From G963663315 sp965204925 (lineage in GTDB: Bacteria > Pseudomonadota > Gammaproteobacteria > Arenicellales > Poriferihabitantaceae): a stretch of DNA of 64,000 bases. Positions within the stretch are counted from its first letter, which is position 1. Each line of letters opens with the position of its first letter. Shown one piece after another: positions 1 through 8,969 of this stretch. The notes under the pieces are model-generated. The model worked only from the letters and a program-made list of their open reading frames with translations, was not told the DNA's origin and did no database searches. The stretch spans positions 1,798,001-1,862,000 of the forward strand of contig OZ242021.1 of assembly GCA_965204925.1 (NCBI GenBank). Reading direction: 5' to 3'. Made by a program: the position numbers and the translations under genes.

Positions 1-10
1 ATTCACACGG

Positions 11-53
11 CCCCGGACTCCTGCAGGTTCCGGGGACAGCGGATTTTATCCGC
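11..53. repeat. two adjacent short inverted repeats
   Basis: Two hairpin-forming sequences lie side by side. The first pairs CCCCGGA (11-17) with TCCGGGG (29-35). The second pairs GCGGAT (39-44) with ATCCGC (48-53) around a TTT loop. They sit about 105 bases before the chosen start of the AAA-ATPase-like gene. Neither is followed by a convincing T-run on either strand, so they could be a terminator of a gene outside the window or a leader structure. Confidence 0.35.
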
Positions 54-158
54 CCGCGAATATACAGTCAATTGATTTTTGGAAGCATCGCCCGCACCGC
101 CGGTAAGAGTCTCCTTATGTGCTATGATGTACGAACCTTACTTCAAACAGGCCACCAC

Positions 159-1724
159 ATGAACAGACTCAGACTGCCGGTCGGCGTGCAGTCCTTTCGC
201 AACATTCGCAGCAAGGAGTGTTACTATGTCGACAAGACTCCCCATATCGAGCGACTGATCGATGAGGGCGAGTACTACTTCCTGTCGCGTCCGCGGCGTT
301 TTGGCAAGAGCCTGTTGATAGATACCCTGCATGAACTGTTTGCCGGCAATGAAGAGTTGTTCCGGGGGCTTTCCATTCATGAGCATTGGGACTGGGGCAT
401 CAGGCATCCGGTCGTTCGCCTGAGTTTTGACGGCAATTACAGTGAGTCCGGGGAACTTGAGAAGGACACGATCGAACAACTGGAGAGTACGGAGCGTCAG
501 TACGGGCTGGATGCGGCGGTGAGGTCCGATAGCGGTCCGAGACGTCTTCGTAATGTGATAGAGCGTCTTTATTACAAGACCGGCGAGCAGGTGGCGGTTC
601 TGATAGACGAATACGACAAGCCGATACTGGACGTACTGGAGAAGCCGCAACTGGCGCAGGAGAACCGCGATTATCTGCGCGGATTCTACGGCATGATCAA
701 GGGTTGCGCCCGCTACATTCGTTTCGTATTCATCACCGGCATCAGCATGTACTCCAAGGTCAGCCTGTTCTCGGTACTGAACAATCTCTACGACCTCAGC
801 CTGAACCCCGAATACGCCACAATCTGCGGTTATACCGAGAAAGACCTTGAAACGGTGTTTGCCGCGGAACTGGCGGGGGTGTCCGAATCCGACCGGCGGG
901 AAATCCGGCGCTGGTACAACGGCTACCACTGGCTAGGCAACGAGAAGGTTTACAACCCGTTCGACATCCTGCTGTATTTCAGGAACCGGGAGTTTCTGCC
1001 CTGGTGGTATGAGACCGGCACGCCTTCCTTTCTGTACGAGCGCATGGCAAGCGGAGCGGTCAATACGCTGGATTTGGAGAACCTGCATATGTACGACAGC
1101 GACCTGTCCACATTCGAGGTTGAGCGGGTCAATCTGAACGCCCTGTTATTCCAGTGCGGTTATCTGACCCTTGTGGATGAGGAAGATCGTCCCGAGGGTA
1201 TTTTCTACACACTGGACTATCCCAATCATGAAGTGAGATTGAGTCTGAACCGGCAATTGCTGGAGGCGGTTACCGGGGATGTAGTGCGGGTATCGGAGTA
1301 CGGCAGGGCGTTGATTGCCTTGCTGGACGGCAACGACTTTGCGGGATTTGAACGGGAATTGCAGGCGTTCTTCGCCGGTATTCCGTACCAGTGGGTCGCT
1401 CGTGAAGCGGGAGAATATGGCGAGGGGTATTATGCTTCCCTGTTGTATTCGTGTTTTGTGATACTGGGTATGGACATTCGGGTTGAGGATTCCGCGAGTC
1501 GGGGTCGTTCTGACATGGTACTGGCGCGTGGTGGTCAGGTATTTGTGCTGGAATTGAAGGTAGCGCGGGAAGCGCAAGTACAGGCGAGGCTGGAGGAGGC
1601 GCTTGTGCAGATGCGGGATAAGGATTATGCGGGCAAGTACCGCACGGGCAGCAAGACAGTTCATCTGCTTGCCCTGGTATTCGACCGCGACAAGCGTAAT
1701 CTGGCGATGATGCGGGCAGGGTGA
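159..1724 (+). CDS. AAA-ATPase-like / PD-(D/E)XK nuclease protein (DUF1703 type)
   Basis: The protein has 521 residues from the ATG at 159. In-frame TTG (72) and ATG (117) lie upstream, but the residues they add do not look conserved. The N-terminal part begins with the family signature (NIRSKECYYVDKT) and a P-loop-like SRPRRFGKS at about 43-51, as in AAA-ATPase_like domains. The C-terminal part has a PD-(D/E)XK core, with D452 in GRSDMVLA and E465-L-K467. Members are multicopy in many bacterial genomes and their function is unknown; mobile or defence-related roles have been suggested. The last 676 bases are duplicated at 46625-47300. Family assignment is firm, function is not. Confidence 0.8.
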   Translation: MNRLRLPVGVQSFRNIRSKECYYVDKTPHIERLIDEGEYYFLSRPRRFGKSLLIDTLHELFAGNEELFRGLSIHEHWDWGIRHPVVRLSFDGNYSESGELEKDTIEQLESTERQYGLDAAVRSDSGPRRLRNVIERLYYKTGEQVAVLIDEYDKPILDVLEKPQLAQENRDYLRGFYGMIKGCARYIRFVFITGISMYSKVSLFSVLNNLYDLSLNPEYATICGYTEKDLETVFAAELAGVSESDRREIRRWYNGYHWLGNEKVYNPFDILLYFRNREFLPWWYETGTPSFLYERMASGAVNTLDLENLHMYDSDLSTFEVERVNLNALLFQCGYLTLVDEEDRPEGIFYTLDYPNHEVRLSLNRQLLEAVTGDVVRVSEYGRALIALLDGNDFAGFERELQAFFAGIPYQWVAREAGEYGEGYYASLLYSCFVILGMDIRVEDSASRGRSDMVLARGGQVFVLELKVAREAQVQARLEEALVQMRDKDYAGKYRTGSKTVHLLALVFDRDKRNLAMMRAG

Positions 1725-1795
1725 TACCAGAATTATCCAATGAAACATGAGGCTGATCCGGCTGGACAGTCCGTCACAAAACCCCGGTAATCAAT

Positions 1796-2818
1796 ATGTC
1801 CTCCCTGAGCCTGCAATCATCCGATAACGACCCCGTCCAGGATGCGAAACGGATCCTGGGTTCGGCCGTTTCATTGGTCGGGGCAGAAATGGAAAGTGTG
1901 GATGACATGATCCGGAGCCGGCTGAAATCCGATATTGCCCTGATCAATACAATGGGCGCATACATCACAGAGAGCGGCGGGAAGCGGCTGCGGCCACTGC
2001 TCCTCTTGTTGAGCGCCCGTTGTTGTGGTTACGAGGGCAGCCATCATATCCTGCTTTCCGCCATCATCGAGATGATTCATACCGCAACCCTCATCCATGA
2101 TGACGTTGTCGATGCCTCGGTCACTCGCCGTGGACAACCTACGGCCAACATCGCCTGGGGCAATGAGGCCAGTGTGCTGGTCGGCGATTTTCTGTATTCC
2201 CGGTCTTTCCAGATGATGGTGGAAATGAACAACATGGAGGTCATGAGGATTCTGGCAGAGACCACCAATGCCATTACACAGGGCGAAGTCATGCAACTGC
2301 TCAATGCCCATTGCGCCGATACTGACGAACCCCGATATTTCGATACCATTCGCCGTAAAACAGCAAAGCTGTTCGAGTCGTCCGCCCTGCTCGGCGGCAG
2401 TATCGCAAATCGCAGCGACCGCGTCTGCAAGGCGCTGGCAGACTATGGCATGTATCTGGGCACCGCATTTCAAATGGTTGATGATATTCTGGATTACGAT
2501 GCGCCAGACCGAAAAACCGGCAAAGACGCCGGTGATGACCTTGCGGAGGGGAAGCCGACCCTGCCCCTGATCCATGCTCTGCAACAGGGTAACGTCAAAC
2601 AAAAGCAGGTGATCACGGAAGCAATTGAACAGGGCGACCGCAGCAAGATGAGCGAGATTCTGTCAATAGTGCGATCCACCGGCGCGCTGGACTACACGTT
2701 CAAACTGGCTCGCTCCCAGGCTCGGCTGGCGCAATCATCCCTTTGCCCGTTGCCCGACAACAAATACCGGAGCGCGCTTGGCAAACTGGCAGAGTTCTCG
2801 ATCATCCGGCAATACTGA
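1796..2818 (+). CDS. ispB: octaprenyl diphosphate synthase
   Basis: The product is a trans long-chain prenyl diphosphate synthase of 340 residues that makes the side chain of ubiquinone from farnesyl and isopentenyl diphosphate. GGKRLRP at about 61-67 is the substrate-binding start. The first aspartate-rich motif is HDDVVDAS (about 101-108) and the second is MVDDILDYD (about 223). Length fits the family. It converges on the thiamine operon with only 18 bases between the two stops, so no independent terminator is visible. Chain length cannot be fixed from sequence alone; octaprenyl is the usual gammaproteobacterial product. Confidence 0.9.
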   Translation: MSSLSLQSSDNDPVQDAKRILGSAVSLVGAEMESVDDMIRSRLKSDIALINTMGAYITESGGKRLRPLLLLLSARCCGYEGSHHILLSAIIEMIHTATLIHDDVVDASVTRRGQPTANIAWGNEASVLVGDFLYSRSFQMMVEMNNMEVMRILAETTNAITQGEVMQLLNAHCADTDEPRYFDTIRRKTAKLFESSALLGGSIANRSDRVCKALADYGMYLGTAFQMVDDILDYDAPDRKTGKDAGDDLAEGKPTLPLIHALQQGNVKQKQVITEAIEQGDRSKMSEILSIVRSTGALDYTFKLARSQARLAQSSLCPLPDNKYRSALGKLAEFSIIRQY

Positions 2819-2836
2819 CAGACGTCGGCCACCGCT

Positions 2837-4330
2837 TCAGTCGGCCCACAGGGCCAGTAATTCAGCGGTCGCCCGTTTCCAGGATTTTGCCCGCGTGATT
2901 GCCGAAATCATCGCTACCGAGCCCACTCCACTCGATTTGAGTATGCGGGCGCGTTCAAGGTCGATGCCGCCAATGGCGACCAGCGGCCATCGTCCATCCA
3001 GCATTTCCACCCAGTAACGCACGTTGCCGGGGCCTTGCGGCGCGAATGGCATGACCTTGCTGGTGGTATGCCAGATTGGACCCATTGCAATGTAGCTCGG
3101 ATCCAGATCGATCGCTGCGGCCATTTCCCAATGACTGTGCGTGGACACTCCCAGGCGCAGCCCGGATTCGGCTATGCGATCCAAATCGGCAAGCTGGATA
3201 TCCTGCTGACCCAAATGAACGCCGTAAGCGCGGCGCCTGATCGCTGCCTGCCAATGATCATTGACGAATAATCTCGCCCCAACGCGGTTGGCCGCCGCCA
3301 CCGCACGCATGATTTCCCGATCAACATGCCGGTCGCTGGCATTCTTCATACGCAACTGGATTGTTCGTACCCCTGATTCGAGCAAAAGACGCACCCAATC
3401 GGCGCTGTCCACGATTGCATAGATTCCGAGGCGGTCAATATCACATCGGGAAAAGCTCCGTTCTTTTTTCTGCGGATTTCCGTAACGCAGTTTTGGCAGC
3501 TGCCGATAGTTGACTGGCCAGGGCTGACAGGATTGAAACCTCATTCCACCCAGTTCATAATGCTGTTCGATGTTATGTGCGGCTACGCTCCTTGCCAGGA
3601 TAATGGCGTCCCGCAGATCATGACCGAGCGCCAGGGCTGCGGCAATGGCCGTAGCCAGGGTACAGCCTGTCCCCCGGACCGATCCCGCTTCCTCCATCCA
3701 CGGGCTGGCTATCCAGCGTTCCTCACTGCCATCGCTGAAATAGTCGTAACACTGACCGCCGTTATCACCGAACCACGTATGATCAGCATGCCCGCCCTTG
3801 ATCAGCAAGCTGGATACTCCCGATTCCAGTATCCGCGACGCGGCGGCAACCATATGGTCGGGGCAACCGATCTCCATGCCGGCCAGTATCTGCGCTTCAG
3901 CAATGTTGGGGGTCAGCAACGTAATTCTGTCTCCCGCCCGCAGGATGCCCTTGTGTACCGTTTCGGCGGCAACCAGGGTTCCGCCCGATGAACTGATCAT
4001 GACAGGGTCCCATATCAACGGGCAGCCGAACCGTTCCTGTAACGCACAGAGAGACTGCATCTGCCCGCTATCGCATAGCAGACCGGCCTTGATTGCACGG
4101 GGCATGAACCGGGATTCAAGGCATTGCAGTTGCCGATCAAATGGCTCCCCCGTTATCGCGTGGCACAATGAGACCCCATGACTGTTCTGGGCCGTTACGG
4201 CGCTGATTACGAAAAACCCGTGCAGCCCCAGCGTTTGTAAAACGCGATTGTCGGCATGAACACCGGCGCCGGATGTCGGATCTGTCCCGCCGACCGCCAG
4301 TACGGCCTGCCTGACGGGAGGATCAGCCAC
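2837..4330 (-). CDS. thiDE: bifunctional hydroxymethylpyrimidine kinase / thiamine-phosphate synthase (ThiD-ThiE fusion)
   Basis: The 497-residue protein joins two thiamine enzymes. Residues about 8-265 are ThiD, with the VGGTDPTSGAG start and the catalytic-Cys signature RGTGCTLATAI, and phosphorylate HMP to HMP-PP. The C-terminal 200 residues are ThiE, with QLRMK, FVNDHW, GVHLGQQD and GPIWHTTSK, and couple HMP-PP with thiazole phosphate. The start is GTG at 4330, which overlaps the thiG stop (TGA 4325-4323) by 8 bases; a longer in-frame reading from 4480 would run through thiG and is rejected. It is the last gene of the riboswitch-controlled operon. Confidence 0.9.
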   Translation of the reverse strand: MADPPVRQAVLAVGGTDPTSGAGVHADNRVLQTLGLHGFFVISAVTAQNSHGVSLCHAITGEPFDRQLQCLESRFMPRAIKAGLLCDSGQMQSLCALQERFGCPLIWDPVMISSSGGTLVAAETVHKGILRAGDRITLLTPNIAEAQILAGMEIGCPDHMVAAASRILESGVSSLLIKGGHADHTWFGDNGGQCYDYFSDGSEERWIASPWMEEAGSVRGTGCTLATAIAAALALGHDLRDAIILARSVAAHNIEQHYELGGMRFQSCQPWPVNYRQLPKLRYGNPQKKERSFSRCDIDRLGIYAIVDSADWVRLLLESGVRTIQLRMKNASDRHVDREIMRAVAAANRVGARLFVNDHWQAAIRRRAYGVHLGQQDIQLADLDRIAESGLRLGVSTHSHWEMAAAIDLDPSYIAMGPIWHTTSKVMPFAPQGPGNVRYWVEMLDGRWPLVAIGGIDLERARILKSSGVGSVAMISAITRAKSWKRATAELLALWAD

Positions 4331-5144
4331 TCTGTCCGGAAGTCTGGTGCCAGAAAGGCATGCCTGCCGTTGGCGTACTCGGCGCAGCGTTGTGCCGCTC
4401 AGGGATAATTCCTGCCAGAAAGGCCTGCCGCCCGGCGATGATCGCGCCGCGAAAGGAATCTGCCATACTGACCGGGTCAATCGCTTTCGCCACAGCCGTG
4501 TTCAGCAATACCCCATCGTAGCCCATTTCCATGGCCTGACAGGCATCGGAAGGCTTCCCCAGTCCGGCGTCAATAATCAGCATGGTCTGTGGCAAACGAT
4601 CGCGAATAGCCTCCAGTGCATACGGGTTGATCAGGCCTTGACCGGTGCCGATTGGCGAGCCCCAGGGCATGACCACCTGACAACCGGCTTCCGCCAGGGT
4701 TCTGCACAAGACAAGATCATCGGTACAGTAGGGAAAAACATCAAAACCCAGGGCAATCAGTTTTTCCGCAGCCTCAACCAGTTTCAGCGGGTCGGGTTGC
4801 AGATTGTAGTCATCGCCGATCACCTCCAGCTTGATCCAGTTGGTGGAAAACAATTCCCGGCTCATCTGCGCCAGGGCAACGGCCTCCTGCACACTGCGAC
4901 AGCCCGCCGTATTGGGCAGAATATGCAGCCCCAGGGTGCGCAGCCCGTTCCAGAACCGGTCTCCGCCCTGTTGTTCCGGAGATTGCCGCCGCAAGGACAC
5001 GGTGATCACCTGCGCCGCCGATTTCTCCACCGCTTTCTGAAGAACGAGGGGGGACGGATACTGGGCGCTGCCAATCAGAAAACGGCTTTGCAGCGGGACA
5101 CCATAGACTTCCCAGCCATCGTAGTACCGACCCGGATTTACCAT
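4323..5144 (-). CDS. thiG: thiazole synthase
   Basis: This 273-residue TIM-barrel enzyme builds the thiazole phosphate ring from deoxyxylulose phosphate, dehydroglycine and ThiS thiocarboxylate. The Schiff-base lysine is K105 in NWIKLEVIGD. The phosphate-binding end is also present (AVAKAIDPVSMADSF). ATG at 5144 follows the thiS stop by 9 bases. Glycine imine should come from ThiO, encoded two genes upstream. Confidence 0.95.
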   Translation of the reverse strand: MVNPGRYYDGWEVYGVPLQSRFLIGSAQYPSPLVLQKAVEKSAAQVITVSLRRQSPEQQGGDRFWNGLRTLGLHILPNTAGCRSVQEAVALAQMSRELFSTNWIKLEVIGDDYNLQPDPLKLVEAAEKLIALGFDVFPYCTDDLVLCRTLAEAGCQVVMPWGSPIGTGQGLINPYALEAIRDRLPQTMLIIDAGLGKPSDACQAMEMGYDGVLLNTAVAKAIDPVSMADSFRGAIIAGRQAFLAGIIPERHNAAPSTPTAGMPFWHQTSGQSG

Positions 5145-5153
5145 GACTATCCG

Positions 5154-5366
5154 CTAACCACCGGAAACAGGCCGCACGATGTCAATCAGATCACGGTCTT
5201 CGAGCACCTGCATGGCGTACTGTTCGCGCGGGACAAACGCGCTGTTGACCGCCACCGCAAACAATGCGGTTTCCATATCGTATCCGCAGGCGTCAAGCAG
5301 TGCCGCAAGTGTGGACTGTGGCTCCACCTGCATGGCGCAATTATTGAGACTGACGGTAATTTTCAC
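5154..5366 (-). CDS. thiS: sulfur carrier protein ThiS
   Basis: ThiS is a 70-residue ubiquitin-fold sulfur carrier. It ends in the required Gly-Gly (VRPVSGG), which is adenylated and thiocarboxylated before sulfur passes to ThiG. It starts with GTG at 5366 inside a GTGA overlap with the thiO stop (5365-5363), so translation is probably coupled. No thiF adenylase gene is present in the cluster; that activity would have to come from elsewhere in the genome. Confidence 0.93.
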   Translation of the reverse strand: MKITVSLNNCAMQVEPQSTLAALLDACGYDMETALFAVAVNSAFVPREQYAMQVLEDRDLIDIVRPVSGG

Positions 5367-6475
5367 GCTTGCGGACCCGCGCTATCCGGCTCGAACAACC
5401 GGCCGAACCGGATCAGCCCGGCATTGCCATTGATGTAATTACCGACATCCGCCAGCAATGCGGGAGCGAAAAGATAGCCATGCCGATACAGGCCGTTGAC
5501 GGAAATAACCCGGCCGCAGACACGCACTCGCGGCATATTGTCAGGATAGGCCGGCCGACAGTTCGCTTCCATCGACAGAATCCGCGCCTCAGCGAAACCA
5601 CTGTGCACTGTATACAGCGCGGATAATAACTCAAGCGCCGAGCGAACGGTCACCTCGTGCATAGCGCCGCTTTCTATTTCTGTAGCTCCAATCACATAGA
5701 CATCGTTGCCGTGGGGCGCTACATAGAGCGGGTATCTGGGATGAATGAGGCGGATTGATCTTTGGATATTGACTTCCGGCGCATAAACCCGGATCAGTTC
5801 CCCGCGCACCCCTCGCAAGTCGGCCTGGGAAATTACGCAGGTACCGCATGACTCATTACAGGCGCCCATCCCGCGGCAATCAATTACCCAGTCAAAACGG
5901 CCCGACTGTCGTACTTCGGACAAACAGGACACCGCATGATTTTCAAGCCAGTGAACACCATATTTTCCCAAAGCCTCATTGAGCGCCCGATACAGTCGGC
6001 GGCTGGACAATACAGCTTCATCGGGGAAATAGCTCGCCTCACCGAACTGCTCTGCCAGCCCCGGTTCGAGGGCGCCAATACGCCGGCGGTCGAGGCGCTG
6101 AAAACTCGACTCCCCCAGCTTCGAGACTGCCATCAGGTTAAAGCCGCGCCAGTCTTCCCGGTCCGCGACATGCGCTACGACCAGAGTCCCCAGAGCGCGG
6201 TAAAAAATCGGAATGTTCGTACATTTTTCCAGTTCTGCCACGATATCCGGCCACAGTTCCAGACTCGCAGCGCCGATGTCGCGTACAACCCTGTCTTTCA
6301 ATACCGCCTCGGTACAAGGCGCGATCATGGCCGCCGCAGCCAGCCCGGCGCTACTTCTGCCCTGGCGGTCGTGGCGTTCAATGAGGGTAACGTTACCTCC
6401 GTGGCGGAGCAGTTGCCAGGCCATCAACCTGCCCGCCAGCCCGGCGCCGACAATCGCGAATGATTGCGCGGCCAT
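5363..6475 (-). CDS. thiO: glycine oxidase ThiO (FAD-dependent)
   Basis: The 370-residue protein is of the D-amino-acid oxidase family. It starts with the FAD-binding motif FAIVGAGLAGRLMAWQL (about 6-22) and the typical SAGLAAAAMIAP segment. It ends with RPAYPDNMPRVRV and NGLYRHGYLFAPAL, the usual FAD-site end of ThiO. It supplies the imine of glycine to ThiG and replaces ThiH. The codon at 6478 is TTG; the ATG at 6475 is the better start. Its place between thiC and thiS in the operon supports the thiamine role over a generic amino acid oxidase. Confidence 0.85.
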   Translation of the reverse strand: MAAQSFAIVGAGLAGRLMAWQLLRHGGNVTLIERHDRQGRSSAGLAAAAMIAPCTEAVLKDRVVRDIGAASLELWPDIVAELEKCTNIPIFYRALGTLVVAHVADREDWRGFNLMAVSKLGESSFQRLDRRRIGALEPGLAEQFGEASYFPDEAVLSSRRLYRALNEALGKYGVHWLENHAVSCLSEVRQSGRFDWVIDCRGMGACNESCGTCVISQADLRGVRGELIRVYAPEVNIQRSIRLIHPRYPLYVAPHGNDVYVIGATEIESGAMHEVTVRSALELLSALYTVHSGFAEARILSMEANCRPAYPDNMPRVRVCGRVISVNGLYRHGYLFAPALLADVGNYINGNAGLIRFGRLFEPDSAGPQA

Positions 6476-6556
6476 CAAAATTCACCGGCGCGCGGACGAC
6501 ACGGCCATTTGGCCGTCATCCACCCGCTATCCATTGGTATCCGAAAGCGCCCGCAA

Positions 6557-8413
6557 TCAAATACGGCTACCGTTCCCGCCCGGGAGGGGCTTGTAAATTT
6601 CACTGCCGCCTTCAACAAATTCCCGGGATTTTTCCTGCATGCCCTGATCAATCTGCGCTTCCTGTTGCTGGCCGTAAGTATCGCGAACCTCCCGGGATAT
6701 CTTCATGGAACAGAATTTGGGGCCGCACATCGAACAAAAATGGGCAACCTTGGCTGAGGCTTTGGGCAGGGTCTGGTCGTGGAAAGCCCTTGCCGTATCC
6801 GGGTCCAGTCCGATATTGAACTGATCGATCCAGCGAAACTCGAAACGCGCCTTCGACATAGCGTCATCCCGCATCTGCGCGCCGGGGTGTCCTTTCGCCA
6901 GATCTGCCGAGTGAGCCGCAATTTTATAGGTGATGATCCCTGTTTTTACGTCATCCTTGTCCGGTAATCCAAGATGCTCTTTTGGCGTTACATAACAAAG
7001 CATGGCAGTGCCGAACCAGCCGATCATGGCAGCGCCGATACCGGATGTAATATGATCATAACCGGGGGCGATGTCGGTAACGAGTGGACCCAGCGTATAG
7101 AACGGCGCTTCGTGGCAAACCTCAAGTTGCTTGTCCATGTTTTCCCTGATCTTGTGCATCGGCACATGTCCCGGTCCCTCAATCATGACCTGTACGTCGT
7201 GCTTCCAGGCAATTTTCGTCAACTCTCCCAGCGTTTCGAGCTCGGCAAACTGGGCCGCGTCATTGGCGTCGGCAATACTGCCTGGCCGTAACCCGTCCCC
7301 CAGCGAGAAAGACACGTCATAGGACTTCATGATTTCACACAGCTCTTCGAAATGAGTATAAAGAAAGTTCTCCCGATGGTGCGCCAGACACCATTTCGCC
7401 ATGATCGAGCCACCGCGCGATACGATACCGGTAACCCGGTCCACTGTCATCGGTATATGGTGCAAGCGCACCCCGGCGTGCAATGTGAAATAATCCACGC
7501 CCTGTTCGGCTTGCTCGATCAGGGTATCTTTCATCAATTCCCAGGTCAGGTCTTCCGCGACGCCCTTGCATTTCTCCAGCGCCTGATAAACCGGCACGGT
7601 GCCAACCGGAACTGGCGAGTTACGGATAATCCATTCCCGCGTCTCATGGATGTTTTTCCCGGTGGACAAATCCATCGTGGTATCTCCTCCCCAGCGGATT
7701 CCCCATACCATCTTTTCGACCTCTTCCCCGATCGAAGAACCGAGAGCGGAGTTTCCGATATTGGCATTAACCTTGACGAGAAAATTGCGTCCGATGATCA
7801 TCGGTTCGGATTCCGGATGGTTGATGTTGGCAGGAATAATCGCCCTTCCTTCTGCCACTTCGCGACGCACGAACTCCGGCGTAATCCTCTGCTTCGCTCC
7901 ATCCACGGCCAGTCTCCCCATGTTTTCCCGGATCGCGACAAATTCCATTTCCGGCGTCACGATACCCTGACGCGCATAGTGCATCTGGGTTACACAGCGT
8001 CCGCGGCGCGCTTTTCGGGGCAGGGTACGGTTTTTGAACACGGTCAGCGTCTCGTTGTCCGTATTCCTTCGGCGGGTAAAATCGGAACTGAAATTACGCA
8101 ACTGTTGCGTATCGTCGCGTTCCCTGATCCAGTTTTCCCGCAGGCGGTCAAGACCCTTCTCAACGTCGATCGTCACTTCCGGATCCGTATAAGCCCCGGA
8201 AGTATCGTATACATCAAGCGGCTCATTGATCTCAATCGACTCCGCGTTGTCCGTTCCCCCGATCAGGGTAGGGTCCAGTTTGATGCGGCGCATGGGCACG
8301 CGAATATCCTCACGGCTGCCGACAATGTAAACCTTGCCCGAGCCGGGCAGCGGGTCTGTGGTAATACCGCTCAATCGTTCGGTATCAAGGCTTTTGTGGG
8401 CGGGGTTGCTCAT
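6557..8413 (-). CDS. thiC: phosphomethylpyrimidine synthase ThiC
   Basis: This 618-residue radical-SAM enzyme converts aminoimidazole ribotide to HMP phosphate. The C-terminal CX2CX4C cluster motif (HFCSMCGPKFCSM) that holds the 4Fe-4S cluster is intact. Other family stretches include GTAMLCYVTPKEHLGLP and EGPGHVPMHKI. ATG at 8413 is preceded by GGAG about 6 bases upstream. It is the first gene of the operon, behind a TPP riboswitch, and the gap to thiO is 81 bases. Confidence 0.97.
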   Translation of the reverse strand: MSNPAHKSLDTERLSGITTDPLPGSGKVYIVGSREDIRVPMRRIKLDPTLIGGTDNAESIEINEPLDVYDTSGAYTDPEVTIDVEKGLDRLRENWIRERDDTQQLRNFSSDFTRRRNTDNETLTVFKNRTLPRKARRGRCVTQMHYARQGIVTPEMEFVAIRENMGRLAVDGAKQRITPEFVRREVAEGRAIIPANINHPESEPMIIGRNFLVKVNANIGNSALGSSIGEEVEKMVWGIRWGGDTTMDLSTGKNIHETREWIIRNSPVPVGTVPVYQALEKCKGVAEDLTWELMKDTLIEQAEQGVDYFTLHAGVRLHHIPMTVDRVTGIVSRGGSIMAKWCLAHHRENFLYTHFEELCEIMKSYDVSFSLGDGLRPGSIADANDAAQFAELETLGELTKIAWKHDVQVMIEGPGHVPMHKIRENMDKQLEVCHEAPFYTLGPLVTDIAPGYDHITSGIGAAMIGWFGTAMLCYVTPKEHLGLPDKDDVKTGIITYKIAAHSADLAKGHPGAQMRDDAMSKARFEFRWIDQFNIGLDPDTARAFHDQTLPKASAKVAHFCSMCGPKFCSMKISREVRDTYGQQQEAQIDQGMQEKSREFVEGGSEIYKPLPGGNGSRI

Positions 8414-8537
8414 ACGTATCTCCGAAATTGATAAACACTTTACCCGGGGAACACCGGGAAATCCTGACGCCGGGCATCAGGCCCGAAGCGACTCGGAATC
8501 GTGTTTGCCGGGGAACCGGAGACGCCGACTACCGTAC

Positions 8538-8612
8538 GCTTGTTTCCTACGGAGGTATTGGCCTCTTCAGGTTCTACGGGTTTTATCTCAGCCTTATGTG
8601 GCACCCCGACAA
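8538..8612 (-). promoter_or_regulatory. TPP riboswitch (THI element)
   Basis: Read on the minus strand, the segment has the conserved THI-box pieces in order: GGGGTGCC (8607-8600), GGCTGAGA (8593-8586), then ACCCGTAGAACCTGA, AATACC and GTAGGAAAC (8550-8542). It lies about 125 bases before thiC and in the same direction. Thiamine pyrophosphate binding should lower expression of thiC-thiO-thiS-thiG-thiDE. The downstream leader contains several GC-rich inverted repeats (CGGGC/GCCCG at 8485-8471; CCCGG/CCGGG at 8458-8443), so the switch mechanism, termination or translation block, is not decided by eye. Confidence 0.95.
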
Positions 8613-8660
8613 GTATGCCCGATAATAGCAGAAATCAGCGCTTGCAGGCAAACAAATTTG

Positions 8661-8737
8661 TGGCGCGCCCGGAGAGATTCGAACTCCCGACCTCCTGGTT
8701 CGTAGCCAGGCACTCTATCCGACTGAGCTACGGGCGC
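8661..8737 (-). tRNA. tRNA-Arg (anticodon ACG)
   Basis: On the minus strand the cloverleaf is complete. The acceptor stem GCGCCCG (8737-8731) pairs with CGGGCGC (8671-8665). The D arm is present, the anticodon stem CCTGG/CCAGG encloses the loop CTACGAA, and GTTCGAA marks the T loop. The CCA end is genome-encoded (8663-8661). The anticodon ACG (ICG after editing) reads CGU, CGC and CGA arginine codons. No integrase or attachment repeat is visible beside it. Confidence 0.96.
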
Positions 8738-8898
8738 AGAAGAAACTGCATATCAGCGATGCACCCTAATGAATTTGCGGATCAAATTCAACAGATATTC
8801 GACAAATTTTTCATTTGTGCAAGGTAACCCGTGACGATAAATAAAATTGATAACAGCATGAGAAATTCTGCATAACGGTCGTCCGTCTGTTGCTGGTA

Positions 8899-8926
8899 TA
8901 AAGTATCCGGTCTAAAGTATCCGGTC
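8899..8926. repeat. perfect 14-bp tandem duplication
   Basis: TAAAGTATCCGGTC occurs twice without a gap (8899-8912 and 8913-8926), in the 232-base intergenic region between the tRNA and the aminotransferase gene. The rest of that region shows no recognised feature. The duplication is 44-71 bases before the aminotransferase ATG, so it may fall within its promoter. Confidence 0.6.
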
Positions 8927-8969
8927 TCAAACAAGACCCGATTTCATATTTCAACATACGAGAACCGCC

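Noticed and set aside
4331..4480. Extended N-terminus of the ThiD-ThiE fusion
   Set aside because: These codons overlap thiG and are not ThiD-like; GTG 4330 gives the family start.
8661..8737. tRNA-Arg as an integration site for a genomic island
   Set aside because: No integrase and no repeated tRNA 3' end were seen; the defence island lies 19 kb away.
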